From Treponema sp. (lineage in GTDB: Bacteria > Spirochaetota > Spirochaetia > Treponematales > Treponemataceae): a DNA stretch of 64,000 nt. This document shows positions 25,959 through 34,252 of the stretch, piece after piece; the stretch's first letter is position 1; every line of letters begins with the position of its first letter. The stretch is taken from positions 1 through 64,000 of the forward strand of contig JAEEYO010000072.1 in NCBI GenBank assembly GCA_016288205.1, in the 5' to 3' direction. The position numbers and the translations under genes are program-made. The notes beneath the pieces were generated by a model. It had not been told where the DNA came from. It searched no databases and saw only the letters and a program-made list of their open reading frames with translations.

Positions 25959-26783
25959 ATGAAGATAATATCTTGGAACGTAAACGGCATCCGTGCGGTG
26001 GAAAAAAAGGATTTCGTACCCTGGCTGATTAACTCGGGTGCGGACGTAGTGTGCATACAGGAGACAAAGGCAAATCCGTCGCAGCTTTCACCCCAGCTCT
26101 TGAATCCGGGGGCAGAGCTTGAGGATGATGACACTCCTCTTTTTTCGGACACACAGAGCACGTCGGGAAAATCATACCGCTCGTATTTTTCCTCGGCAAA
26201 AAAGGCAGGCTACTCGGGAACCGCAATCTATTCGCTCACTGAGCCTGATTCGGTTGAGACCCTTGGCATACCGGAATTCGACGACGAGGGACGCACTACC
26301 ATAGCGACGTACAAAAATCTTGCCGTAATCTCAGCTTACTTTCCGAACAGTCAGGGTGAGGGCGCGAGGCTTCCATATAAGCTTGCGTTCTGCGATGCCA
26401 TGTTCAAAAAATGCCGGTCGCTGGTGGACGCGGGTTATGGAATTGTGCTTTGCGGGGACTACAACATCGCACACAAAGCGATTGACCTTGCGAATCCCAA
26501 GGCGAACGAAAAGAACGCTGGATACCTGCCCGAGGAGCGCGCGTGGATGGATTTTTTCACCGCCAACGGATTTACCGACACATTCAGGATGTTCTGCAAC
26601 GAGCCCGGAATGTACAGCTGGTGGAGCTACCGCATGCGTGCGAGGGAAAAGAACGTGGGATGGCGCATTGACTATGCCTGCGTGAACGACGGGATTAAGG
26701 AAAAGGTAAAGTCGAGCAGAATACTGAGCGACGTGATGGGAAGCGACCACTGCCCCATTGAGGTGGAGGTGGACATCGGCTGA
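25959..26783 (+). CDS. xth: Exodeoxyribonuclease III
   Basis: 274 residues from the ATG at 25959, 4 nt after the upstream stop. AP endonuclease/3'-exonuclease of base excision repair. All family blocks are present: SWNVNGIRA, CIQETKA (metal Glu), SGTAIYS, GDYNIAH (Asp-Asn), and SDHCPIEVEV with the catalytic Asp-His. The gene is joined to the binding-protein gene but unrelated in function. Confidence 0.95.
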   Translation: MKIISWNVNGIRAVEKKDFVPWLINSGADVVCIQETKANPSQLSPQLLNPGAELEDDDTPLFSDTQSTSGKSYRSYFSSAKKAGYSGTAIYSLTEPDSVETLGIPEFDDEGRTTIATYKNLAVISAYFPNSQGEGARLPYKLAFCDAMFKKCRSLVDAGYGIVLCGDYNIAHKAIDLANPKANEKNAGYLPEERAWMDFFTANGFTDTFRMFCNEPGMYSWWSYRMRAREKNVGWRIDYACVNDGIKEKVKSSRILSDVMGSDHCPIEVEVDIG

Positions 26784-26829
26784 GACTGGTTAGCACTAGC
26801 TAATTCCTTATCCTTCAAGGAGTTTTTAC

Positions 26830-26858
26830 TTGATTTTTTGGTCTTGATGCATTATACT
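26830..26858 (+). promoter_or_regulatory. Ferredoxin promoter
   Basis: -35 TTGATT (26830-26835), 17-nt spacer, -10 TATACT (26853-26858), 35 nt before the ATG. Confidence 0.65.
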
Positions 26859-26893
26859 TTAGCCATAAAATCCATGAATGAGAGGTAAAGGAA

Positions 26894-27067
26894 ATGGCAT
26901 ACAAAATTACAGCAGATACTTGCATAAATTGTGGAGCATGTGAGGGCGAATGTCCCGCATCAGCAATCACAGAACAGGACGACAAGAGAACCATCAATGC
27001 GGATGCCTGCGTAAGCTGCGGAAGTTGTGCTTCTGTATGTCCCGTAGAGGCAATCTCTGAGGAGTAA
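26894..27067 (+). CDS. 2[4Fe-4S] ferredoxin
   Basis: 57 residues, the classical clostridial-type ferredoxin. Two complete CxxCxxCxxxCP motifs are visible: CINCGACEGECP and CVSCGSCASVCP, each binding one 4Fe-4S cluster. It carries low-potential electrons in the cytoplasm, for example for pyruvate:ferredoxin oxidoreductase or hydrogenase in anaerobes. AAGGAA precedes the ATG. It has its own promoter and terminator, so it is a single-gene unit. Confidence 0.96.
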   Translation: MAYKITADTCINCGACEGECPASAITEQDDKRTINADACVSCGSCASVCPVEAISEE

Positions 27068-27101
27068 TCCCCAAAAGACCGCTTAATGGTCATTCTTTAT
27101 G

Positions 27102-27152
27102 AACAGGTTTCTGCATATTGTTAGTTACGACATGCGGGAACCTGTTTTTTTT
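27102..27152 (+). terminator. Intrinsic terminator after the ferredoxin
   Basis: AACAGGTT (27102-27109) pairs with AACCTGTT (27139-27146), with an inner CTGCAT/ATGCGG helix and a run of eight Ts. Confidence 0.75.
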
Positions 27153-27171
27153 GTTACGTGGAGGTAAAAAA

Positions 27172-27564
27172 ATGACTGGCAAAGGAAGACTCAGGATTGC
27201 AAGCGGATTCAAAAAACTGACATCCTCTCTCGGAAAGATTCTAATCCTTTCTGCAATCTGCATCGCAATGGCTCTGGGAGTCGCATATCCGCTGTGGAAA
27301 TGGGCAACGACATCACCCAAAAGCTACACCGCGGCAATGCTCGTCATAATGGGGCTTCTGCTTCTTCTTCTCATAATCAGGACGGCAATCAAAAAGGGAC
27401 CGAGAAATTTCGTTTTCTTCGCGTTAAAGCTCGCCGTAATCGCGGGTGGACTTGGAGGAACGGTTTTCTTCATATTAAAATGTTACCGTCTGGTGGCATT
27501 GATTGTTTTTTTAGTGGCTGGTATAATTTATGCCATACTTTCACTTGGAGATAAAAAGAAATGA
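27172..27564 (+). CDS. Hypothetical four-span membrane protein
   Basis: 130 residues from the ATG at 27172, chosen for its GGAGG 7 nt upstream; an earlier in-frame start falls inside the terminator. Four hydrophobic segments (ILILSAICIAMALGVAYPLW, AAMLVIMGLLLLLLII, FVFFALKLAVIAGGLGGTVF, LVALIVFLVAGIIYAI) fill most of the chain, with basic ends. No family recognised. It overlaps the M23 peptidase gene by 4 nt (ATGA), so the two are coupled and may work together at the envelope. Confidence 0.7.
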   Translation: MTGKGRLRIASGFKKLTSSLGKILILSAICIAMALGVAYPLWKWATTSPKSYTAAMLVIMGLLLLLLIIRTAIKKGPRNFVFFALKLAVIAGGLGGTVFFILKCYRLVALIVFLVAGIIYAILSLGDKKK

Positions 27565-28556
27565 AAAGATTTTTTCTAGCAGCATTATTTCTTTTCACCG
27601 GGATTTTCGCACTTGCACAGGAAACCACAGTAATCCCGACCCTCGACACAAGCACAAGGGTACCGAAAGCGGACAGGGCCGTACTCAAGCAGTATCAGGC
27701 GGAACTGCAGAAAAACACGCAGGCCATAAACATCTCAAGACCTTACACGCTCAATTTCTATGAGTACACACCCACGAGGGATTTCAGCGACCTGTACGCA
27801 CTTTCCTCAAGGATTTCCCTGCGCTACGACACGATTGTCTCACTCAACGCCATAGACTCGCCGCAGACTGACCTTACGGGAAAAAAGCTCTACATCCCCA
27901 CGGCGGACGGACTTTTCATCGCGAAAAAGCCAGTGACATCCATTGACTACATCCTGCAAAGCGAATATCCGGTGTATCAGGGCGAGGAAGGAAAATATCC
28001 GACCTACACCATCGGCGGAAACGAATACTACTTCATTGTGGACGCGAAATTCTCACCGACCGACCGCGCATACTACACGCAGAAGGGACTCGTGCTTCCC
28101 ATCGATGAGAGCATCCTGGATGAGGAGACAAAATCGACCACATCCACAACACAGGTGAGCTCGCAGAATCCGGCGAAACCACTTGACAAAAGCGTGGTAA
28201 CTTCCCCTTTCGGGATGCGCATCAGTCCGATTAGCGGCAAATGGCTGATGCACAAGGGAGTGGATTTGGCCGCACCGACCGGAACACCAATCAAAGCTTG
28301 TAAATCAGGAACCGTAACTTATGCCGTGGCCATGAATCCCACGTACGGGAATTATGTGGTTATTGACCACGGCGGAGGAATGACGAGCCTGTACGGACAC
28401 ATGAGCCAGATTCTCGTCAAGAAGGGACAGAAAGTTACCACAAATCAGGTAATCGGGAAAGTCGGCTCGACAGGACTTGCTACGGGGCCCCATCTGCATT
28501 TTGAAATCAAGCTAAACGGAGAGCCTCAGGACCCGCTGAAATATATTGACAAGTGA
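27561..28556 (+). CDS. M23-family metallopeptidase with LysM-like domain
   Basis: 331 residues. Signal peptide (FFLAALFLFTGIFALAQ), a LysM-like segment at about 60-115 (YEYTPTRDFSDLYALSSRIS ... ALSS, LYIPTADGLF), then the M23 endopeptidase at about 220-331. Zinc-site residues are in MHKGVDLAAP (His, Asp) and GPHLHFE (HxH). Such enzymes cut peptidoglycan cross-bridges in the periplasm; with LysM they are bound to the wall. All metal ligands appear present, so it is likely active rather than an EnvC/NlpD-type activator. Confidence 0.9.
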   Translation: MKRFFLAALFLFTGIFALAQETTVIPTLDTSTRVPKADRAVLKQYQAELQKNTQAINISRPYTLNFYEYTPTRDFSDLYALSSRISLRYDTIVSLNAIDSPQTDLTGKKLYIPTADGLFIAKKPVTSIDYILQSEYPVYQGEEGKYPTYTIGGNEYYFIVDAKFSPTDRAYYTQKGLVLPIDESILDEETKSTTSTTQVSSQNPAKPLDKSVVTSPFGMRISPISGKWLMHKGVDLAAPTGTPIKACKSGTVTYAVAMNPTYGNYVVIDHGGGMTSLYGHMSQILVKKGQKVTTNQVIGKVGSTGLATGPHLHFEIKLNGEPQDPLKYIDK

Positions 28557-28565
28557 AAACGGACA

Positions 28566-28585
28566 TTCGGCGGACCGAAGTTTTT
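28566..28585 (+). terminator. Short intrinsic terminator after the M23 gene
   Basis: TTCGG-CGGA-CCGAA stem-loop, then G and five Ts, 10 nt after the stop. Confidence 0.5.
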
Positions 28586-28659
28586 CGGGGTTTCCAAGCT
28601 TAAAAAAATCACTTGGGACTGGAATTTGTTTTGTAAATTTCATATAATGCGAATGAAAT

Positions 28660-29670
28660 ATGAATGAAAAGTTTTATGGAAGAAAAAGCTCAAGATTCTC
28701 CAAGAGATTGCTGGCACTCGGCCTGATGCTGGCTGTCATGGGAATTTCAGCCTTCGCGGACTCATTCAAAGTGCACAAGGTAATGGAGCTTGCCATCTCT
28801 TCCGGTGGAGAAAAAAAATCCATAAGGGCGGGCATTGATGACGGAATCATCATAAAACTTCCCGAAGACCTCACTTTCATAGAAGGAATAGAACTTTCGT
28901 TTAAGGTTCCACAGGCGGTCGCCTCATGGGGAAACAGCATTTCATGGGCTTTCTATGACGGAATCACCCCGGAGCCAAATGTCGAAAACATTGAATACAG
29001 CGGCGCGAAGGGAACGAACGGAACTTTCGGAAACTCATACAGCCTGAACCTGAAGATTCCTCTGAAAAAGAACAACAGCATAAAAAAAGACGTATACTCA
29101 CAGTACATAAAATCAGTGCCGGAGATTGTGGACGGAAAGATTTTCCTACGCCTGCAGCTGAACATGAAGGGAATCCCGAACGAAGCATACGACTCCCAGT
29201 TCCTGATTACAGGGAAGCCTCTTTTCATAAACAAGGGAAAGCTGTATATGGATGTCAAGGATCCGGACGGAAGCCAGGTCAAGCCGTTTACCCTTTTTGT
29301 TGACGGATCGGCCGTGGACATGGGAAGCGGAGGACTCCTTCTCTCCCCCGGAATGCACAACATAAGCCTCACGAGCGACTATTACCGCAACGAGCAGAGA
29401 ACCGTTACCATAGAGCAGGCGAAATCCCACAGGATCAGCATTGACCTCAAGAGCGTGGTTCCGACAATACGCATCGCCGCCCCCGACGGAGCAAAAATCT
29501 TTCTGGACGAAAATCTTGTCGCCCCGGCAACCCCCATTGAAGTACAGCAGGGAGACCATACCGTGCGCTTTGTAATAGGAAACTATGAGACCGTCCGAAC
29601 CGTCTCTGCCCTGAACGGAAGAAGCTACCTTGTTTCCGTAAAACTTGATGCATTTGTAACCGAGGAATAA
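28660..29670 (+). CDS. Periplasmic PEGA-like domain protein
   Basis: 336 residues with a signal peptide (LLALGLMLAVMGISAFA). The N-terminal ~180 residues form an unrecognised beta-rich domain. The last ~130 hold two PEGA-like repeats (LFVDGSAVDMGSGGLLLSPG, IFLDENLVAPATPIEVQQG), short beta modules common in surface proteins. The candidate -10 TATAAT (28643-28648) lies 11 nt before the ATG, so any 5' untranslated region is very short and lacks a ribosome site. Followed after 29 nt by the flotillin gene. Confidence 0.65.
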   Translation: MNEKFYGRKSSRFSKRLLALGLMLAVMGISAFADSFKVHKVMELAISSGGEKKSIRAGIDDGIIIKLPEDLTFIEGIELSFKVPQAVASWGNSISWAFYDGITPEPNVENIEYSGAKGTNGTFGNSYSLNLKIPLKKNNSIKKDVYSQYIKSVPEIVDGKIFLRLQLNMKGIPNEAYDSQFLITGKPLFINKGKLYMDVKDPDGSQVKPFTLFVDGSAVDMGSGGLLLSPGMHNISLTSDYYRNEQRTVTIEQAKSHRISIDLKSVVPTIRIAAPDGAKIFLDENLVAPATPIEVQQGDHTVRFVIGNYETVRTVSALNGRSYLVSVKLDAFVTEE

Positions 29671-29699
29671 AATTCCTTGACATAAAAAGGAGGATCATT

Positions 29700-31184
29700 A
29701 TGAATTTGGCTCTTGTTCTGGAAGCTGGTGCGGTGGCACTGGTTCTGGCTTTGTTTTTCTGTTCCTATAGGAAAGTCCCTAAAAACAGAATTGGCATTCG
29801 CGTGGGTCCGTTTGGAAACAAGACTGTTACCGGTAAGGCCATTTTCGTCATTCCTTTCCTGCAGCGCATTGATTACATGACGCTGGAAAACATTCAGGTT
29901 GATTTTGTCTCAAAGGATTCCATTCCGACTCAGGACGCAATCAATATAAAGGTTGATGCTGTCGCGAACATCGCAATCTCACAGGAAGCCGAGATTATGA
30001 AAAAAGCGGCTGCGAAGTTCATCGGCTACTCTACTGACGACATCGCTTCGGTCGTAACTCCGGTTCTGGAAGGAAACATCCGCGAAATCATCTCACAGAT
30101 CAAGCTCAAGGATTTGATTCAGGGCGACAAAAAGGTTCTCGCCGAAAAGGTTGCGGAGAACGTAAAGCCGAACCTCATGGATTTGGGACTTGAGCTCACC
30201 ACTTTCAACATCCAGAACTTCAAGGATGACAACGGAGTAATCAACAATCTGGGAATTGAGAATACGGTCTCCATCTCAAAGGATGCCGCAAAGGCAAAGG
30301 CAGCAGCAGAAGCCGAGGTAAAGATTGCCCAGGCACTCGCAGACAAAGACGCAAACGACGCACGTGTTGCAGCGGAACTGGAGATTGCACAGAAGCAGAA
30401 CGAGCTTGCACTCAAAAAGGCGTCCCTGAAAGCCATGGCAGACACAGAGGCCGCAAAAGCAGACGCAGCAATGGCCATTGAGGCTGAGGTTCAGCGCAAG
30501 GACAAGGAAGTCAAAGAGGTAGAGGCAAACATCGCCCGTCAGGAAAAAGAGATTGAGCTTCAGGAAAAGAGGGTCTCAATCAAGGAACGCGCTCTTGAGG
30601 CTGAGGTTAAAAAGACCGCGGAGGCAGACAAATATGCGGCACAGCAGCAGGCGGACGCTGGACTCTACACAAGGCAGAAACAGGCTGAGGCTGAGGCATT
30701 TGAAATTCAAAAGCAGGCGGATGCGGCGGCATACACAAAACTGAAGCAGGCGGAAGCTGAGAAACTTGCGATGGAAAATGAGGCGGCAGGTAAAAAGGCT
30801 CTTGCTGAGGCGACCAAGGCACAGGGAGAAGCTGAGGCGGCTGCAATCAAGGCAAAACTTGAGGCGGAGGCGGAAGGTCTCAACAAAAAAGCTGATGCAA
30901 TGGCAAAATATGGTGACGCGGCAAAACAGGACATGCAGCTTGAGGCGCTTAAGCTTTACTTCGAGCAGCTCCCGAAAATTGCGGAGGCGGCAGGAAACGC
31001 ATATTCCAACGTCGACAAGATTTACATGTACGGCGGAGACTCATCACAGCTTCAGGGCGACATCATGAAGAACGTGACGCAGATTTCAGAGGCCTTGGGA
31101 CAGAGTCTGGGAATTGACCCCAAGAATCTCCTGAACAGCTTCATCGGCGCAAAACTTGCAAATGCCACGGGAAAAGACAGCTGA
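29700..31184 (+). CDS. Flotillin-like SPFH protein
   Basis: 494 residues. An N-terminal membrane anchor (ALVLEAGAVALVLALFFC) is followed by the SPFH/band-7 domain (about 30-190: GKAIFVIPFLQRIDYMTLE) and a long Ala/Glu/Lys coiled coil (about 195-400) with EAE/QAE repeats. Flotillins oligomerise into membrane microdomains that organise signalling, secretion and wall-synthesis complexes. AAGGAGG precedes the ATG. The partner NfeD protein usual for such loci is not seen; the neighbours are the PEGA-like protein and aconitase. Confidence 0.9.
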   Translation: MNLALVLEAGAVALVLALFFCSYRKVPKNRIGIRVGPFGNKTVTGKAIFVIPFLQRIDYMTLENIQVDFVSKDSIPTQDAINIKVDAVANIAISQEAEIMKKAAAKFIGYSTDDIASVVTPVLEGNIREIISQIKLKDLIQGDKKVLAEKVAENVKPNLMDLGLELTTFNIQNFKDDNGVINNLGIENTVSISKDAAKAKAAAEAEVKIAQALADKDANDARVAAELEIAQKQNELALKKASLKAMADTEAAKADAAMAIEAEVQRKDKEVKEVEANIARQEKEIELQEKRVSIKERALEAEVKKTAEADKYAAQQQADAGLYTRQKQAEAEAFEIQKQADAAAYTKLKQAEAEKLAMENEAAGKKALAEATKAQGEAEAAAIKAKLEAEAEGLNKKADAMAKYGDAAKQDMQLEALKLYFEQLPKIAEAAGNAYSNVDKIYMYGGDSSQLQGDIMKNVTQISEALGQSLGIDPKNLLNSFIGAKLANATGKDS

Positions 31185-31193
31185 CGGCACACC

Positions 31194-31222
31194 TTGAACA
31201 AAGCAACGTTATATGCTATTAA
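31194..31222 (+). promoter_or_regulatory. Aconitase promoter
   Basis: -35 TTGAAC (31194-31199), 17-nt spacer, -10 TATTAA (31217-31222), 41 nt before the ATG. Confidence 0.45.
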
Positions 31223-31263
31223 TATAGAAACATTTTGATTTTATAAGATTAAGGAAGAATACC

Positions 31264-33291
31264 ATGGCACTGACATTGGCAGAAAAAATCATTCAGAATC
31301 ACATCATTCCGGGTTCCATCGAATTTACGCCGGGAACACCAATCAAGAGAGGCGAGGACATTGCAATCAGGATTGACCAGACGCTCACACAGGATGCGAC
31401 CGGTACAATGGCTTACCTCCAGTTCGAGACAATCGGAGTACCGCGCGTTAAGACAGAGGTCAGCGTCTCATACATTGACCACAACACTTTGCAGACGGAT
31501 TTCAAGAATCAGGACGACCACAGATACCTCCAGTCCATCGCGGCAAAGTACGGTCTCTATTTCTCACGCCCCGGAAACGGTGTCTGCCATCAGGTGCACA
31601 TTGAGCATTTCGGAAAGCCGGGAAAGACCCTGCTCGGTTCGGACAGCCACACCCCCACAGGAGGCGGAATCGGAATGATTTCCATCGGTGCGGGCGGTAT
31701 TGACGTTGCAGTTGCTATGGGCGGCGGTGCATTCCATCTTGCCATGCCGAAAATCTTCGGTGTAAAGCTTACCGGAAAGCTCAGGAAGGGAGTCGGTGCA
31801 AAGGACATCATCCTTGAGGTGCTTCGCCATGAGAGCGTAAAAGGTGGAGTCGGTGCCATCTACGAGTATTTCGGCGAGGGTGTCTCAAGCCTTACGGTTC
31901 CACAGAGAGCCACTGTTACGAACATGGGTGCCGAGCTTGGTGCCACTTGCTCAATCTTCCCGTCAGACCTTACCACAAAGAGCTTCCTTGAGAGCATGGG
32001 CCGCCCGCAGGATTGGACGGAGCAGAAAGCCGACGACAACGCGGAGTACGACAAGATTATTGAGATTGACCTTTCAAAGCTGAATCCTCTCGCCGCATGT
32101 CCGCACTCACCCGACAACGTGAAGGACGTAAAGGATCTCAAGGATATTAAAGTAACTCAGGTGGCCATCGGAAGCTGCACGAACTCTTCACTTGATGATT
32201 TGGAAGCCGTCGCAGCAATCGTCCGCGGAAAGCACATCGCACCCGGTGTTGAGGCAGGAATCGCACCAGGAAGCCGCACCACCCTTCTCATGGCAGACAA
32301 GGCAGGAATCCTCGGTGATTTAATCCGCGCCGGATTCAGAATCCTTGAGAGCGCATGTGGTCCCTGCATCGGAATGGGATTCGCGCCGAACTCAGAGGGT
32401 GTCTCACTCAGGACATTCAACCGCAACTTCAAGGGACGAAGCGGAACTGCGGATGCCTCAATCTACCTTGTGAGCCCGGAGACTGCCGCCGCATCTGCAA
32501 TCACGGGATACATTACCGACCCGACGACATTGGACTACACGGATCCCGCATATACCGAAAACGGACGCGTATCTCTTCTGGAAGGAAAATACAAGGGACT
32601 TTCGCTTGACGAAATCAAGACGGACGCACAGGACACAGGAATGCTCATTCCTCCGCTGGATGAAAAGGAAGCCTCCAAGGTTGAGATTCTCCGCGGACCG
32701 AACATCAAGCCGTGCCCACCGTGCAAGCCATGCGAGGACTCACTCAAGCTCCCGGTTCTGCTCAAGGCCGGAAACAACGTCTCTACCGACGACATCATGC
32801 CGGCAGGAACAAAGGTTCTTCCTTTCCGCTCCAACATTCCCGAAATCAGCAAGTTCACTTACGAAAGAATTGACGCGGATTTCTACAACAAGGCCGTCGC
32901 AACCAATTTCTCCGGATGCTTTGCCGTGGGAGGAGAGAACTTCGGTCAGGGCTCAAGCCGTGAGCATGCAGCTTTGGGACCGATGTACCTTGGCGTGCGT
33001 GCCGTAATCACCAAGAGCTTTGCAAGAATCCACAAGGCGAACCTGATTAACTACGGAATCATTCCGATGACTTTCGTCAACCCGGCGGATTACGACAAGA
33101 TTCAGGACGGAGACACACTGGAAATCAACGGAATCTTCGACTGCCTCAAGAACGCAAAGAACTTCAAGGTAATTGTCCATGGAAAATCCGGGGACAGCGA
33201 GATTGAGTGCGTGAACGACCTTGCCGAAAGAAGCAGACAGATTCTTCTTGCCGGAGGACTTGCCTCATACACAAGGGCTGGCGGCCAGTAA
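31264..33291 (+). CDS. Aconitate hydratase family protein
   Basis: 675 residues. Interconverts citrate and isocitrate through a 4Fe-4S cluster. Cluster ligands are visible in GSCTNSS and ACGPCIGMG. Substrate and catalytic blocks are SDSHTPTGGGIGM, FGQGSSREHAALGP and SRTTLL. The length and single-chain layout fit the shorter bacterial aconitases rather than the ~890-residue AcnA or two-subunit isopropylmalate isomerase. The linker between the large and swivel domains carries an unusual four-cysteine run, CPPCKPC preceded by KP. No other TCA-cycle gene is present here. Confidence 0.88.
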   Translation: MALTLAEKIIQNHIIPGSIEFTPGTPIKRGEDIAIRIDQTLTQDATGTMAYLQFETIGVPRVKTEVSVSYIDHNTLQTDFKNQDDHRYLQSIAAKYGLYFSRPGNGVCHQVHIEHFGKPGKTLLGSDSHTPTGGGIGMISIGAGGIDVAVAMGGGAFHLAMPKIFGVKLTGKLRKGVGAKDIILEVLRHESVKGGVGAIYEYFGEGVSSLTVPQRATVTNMGAELGATCSIFPSDLTTKSFLESMGRPQDWTEQKADDNAEYDKIIEIDLSKLNPLAACPHSPDNVKDVKDLKDIKVTQVAIGSCTNSSLDDLEAVAAIVRGKHIAPGVEAGIAPGSRTTLLMADKAGILGDLIRAGFRILESACGPCIGMGFAPNSEGVSLRTFNRNFKGRSGTADASIYLVSPETAAASAITGYITDPTTLDYTDPAYTENGRVSLLEGKYKGLSLDEIKTDAQDTGMLIPPLDEKEASKVEILRGPNIKPCPPCKPCEDSLKLPVLLKAGNNVSTDDIMPAGTKVLPFRSNIPEISKFTYERIDADFYNKAVATNFSGCFAVGGENFGQGSSREHAALGPMYLGVRAVITKSFARIHKANLINYGIIPMTFVNPADYDKIQDGDTLEINGIFDCLKNAKNFKVIVHGKSGDSEIECVNDLAERSRQILLAGGLASYTRAGGQ

Positions 33292-33337
33292 TTTCTCGAT
33301 AGCACAAGCAAAAGACGGAAATCCCTAGGAATCAAAG

Positions 33338-33371
33338 GCAACGTCTAAAAACTGAGTTTTTTAGAGATTCC
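33338..33371 (+). repeat. Hairpin repeat, CTCTAAAAAC family
   Basis: GGCAACGTCTAAAAACT then GAGTTTTTTAGAGATTCC: an 8-bp TCTAAAAA/TTTTTAGA stem with the same edges as the copy at 40831-40865. A partial echo (AAAGTTTTTGGAGATTTCC) follows at once. Confidence 0.5.
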
Positions 33372-33395
33372 TTAAAGTTTTTGGAGATTTCCGCA

Positions 33396-33424
33396 TTGCT
33401 TTTTTTAAAATAGTGATATATAAT
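33396..33424 (+). promoter_or_regulatory. Promoter of the ComFB-like gene
   Basis: -35 TTGCTT (33396-33401), 17-nt spacer, -10 TATAAT (33419-33424), 26 nt before the ATG with an AAAGGGG ribosome site. Confidence 0.65.
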
Positions 33425-33450
33425 ATAAAAAAAGACAAAGGGGTCTGTTT

Positions 33451-34179
33451 ATGGTCAATATTCACAATATGATGGAAGAACATGTCGTTACCCGCGTAAA
33501 TGAGCTTTACAAGCAGCTTAAGGAAAACGGCTGTACATGGCTGGAATGTGACTGCGAAAACTGTAGGCTCGACACGATTACCTATGTCCTGAACAGGATC
33601 ACACCGAAATATGTTGTCGGAGGACGCGGAATCACCCACAACACGGCGGAAATCAGAAGCAACTCACAGCTCATGGCTGATATGGACAGAATCGCGCTTG
33701 AGGGAATTCGGCTTGTGAATTCAGCCAAAAGACCCTATCATAAATCAGCGAAACTCAATGCGAGCGGTGACTGGGAGACAAACATCCCCACTTACACCTT
33801 CCCCACTTTCCTTGGCACAATCTACGACGGATCCACATTCGAGCCCCTTGACAACGCTTCCGTAACACTCAAGATGAGCGACGGAAAAAATGCCACGATG
33901 ATGGACGCAAGCTGGGCAAATCCATGCAAGACCTTCGCGAAAACAAGCGGAACCTACTCTTTCTGGGTGGCTCCCGAGGCATGTCTTAAGGAAAACGAGA
34001 CCAGGGAATTCTCATTTACTCTGGAAATTGAGCGCGAGGGATATACGCCTATCTCCTACAGTTTCTCAATCTCCCTTGTGAGCAAAGCCGAGGATCCGCA
34101 CAAACTCAACTCAGCATGCAGCCTCAAAGTGCAGGACCTCTTTATGTTCAGGCAGGAAATCTACAACGAGCAGGAATAG
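33451..34179 (+). CDS. ComFB-domain protein with C-terminal beta domain
   Basis: 242 residues, no signal peptide. Residues about 1-75 are a ComFB (late competence) domain with its Cys pattern (WLECDCENCRLDTITYVLNR) and TPKYVV; ComFB-type proteins have been described as cyclic-dinucleotide receptors. Residues 110-242 form a separate beta-rich module resembling carboxypeptidase-regulatory/Ig folds (LGTIYDGSTFEPLDNASVTL, SGTYSFWVAPEA). That fusion suggests a signalling input coupled to a binding surface. Monocistronic, with a strong promoter. Confidence 0.75.
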   Translation: MVNIHNMMEEHVVTRVNELYKQLKENGCTWLECDCENCRLDTITYVLNRITPKYVVGGRGITHNTAEIRSNSQLMADMDRIALEGIRLVNSAKRPYHKSAKLNASGDWETNIPTYTFPTFLGTIYDGSTFEPLDNASVTLKMSDGKNATMMDASWANPCKTFAKTSGTYSFWVAPEACLKENETREFSFTLEIEREGYTPISYSFSISLVSKAEDPHKLNSACSLKVQDLFMFRQEIYNEQE

Positions 34180-34217
34180 ATGGAGAAATCCCCGGTAAAA
34201 CTGGCTTCCTTGGGTAA

Positions 34218-34246
34218 TTGACAAAGATGGGGATTTTTTCTATTAT
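34218..34246 (+). promoter_or_regulatory. Promoter giving a leaderless PBP mRNA
   Basis: -35 TTGACA (34218-34223), 17-nt spacer, -10 TATTAT (34241-34246), 6 nt before the ATG at 34253. No ribosome site. Confidence 0.6.
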
Positions 34247-34252
34247 ATAAGA

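Noticed and set aside
26880-27100. Longer minus-strand open frame overlapping the ferredoxin.
   Set aside because: The ferredoxin on the plus strand has both complete cluster motifs, promoter and terminator; the antisense frame is a shadow.
30119-30934. Long Ala/Ser-rich minus-strand frames opposite the flotillin gene.
   Set aside because: They mirror the Ala/Glu-rich coiled coil of the real gene and have no start signals.
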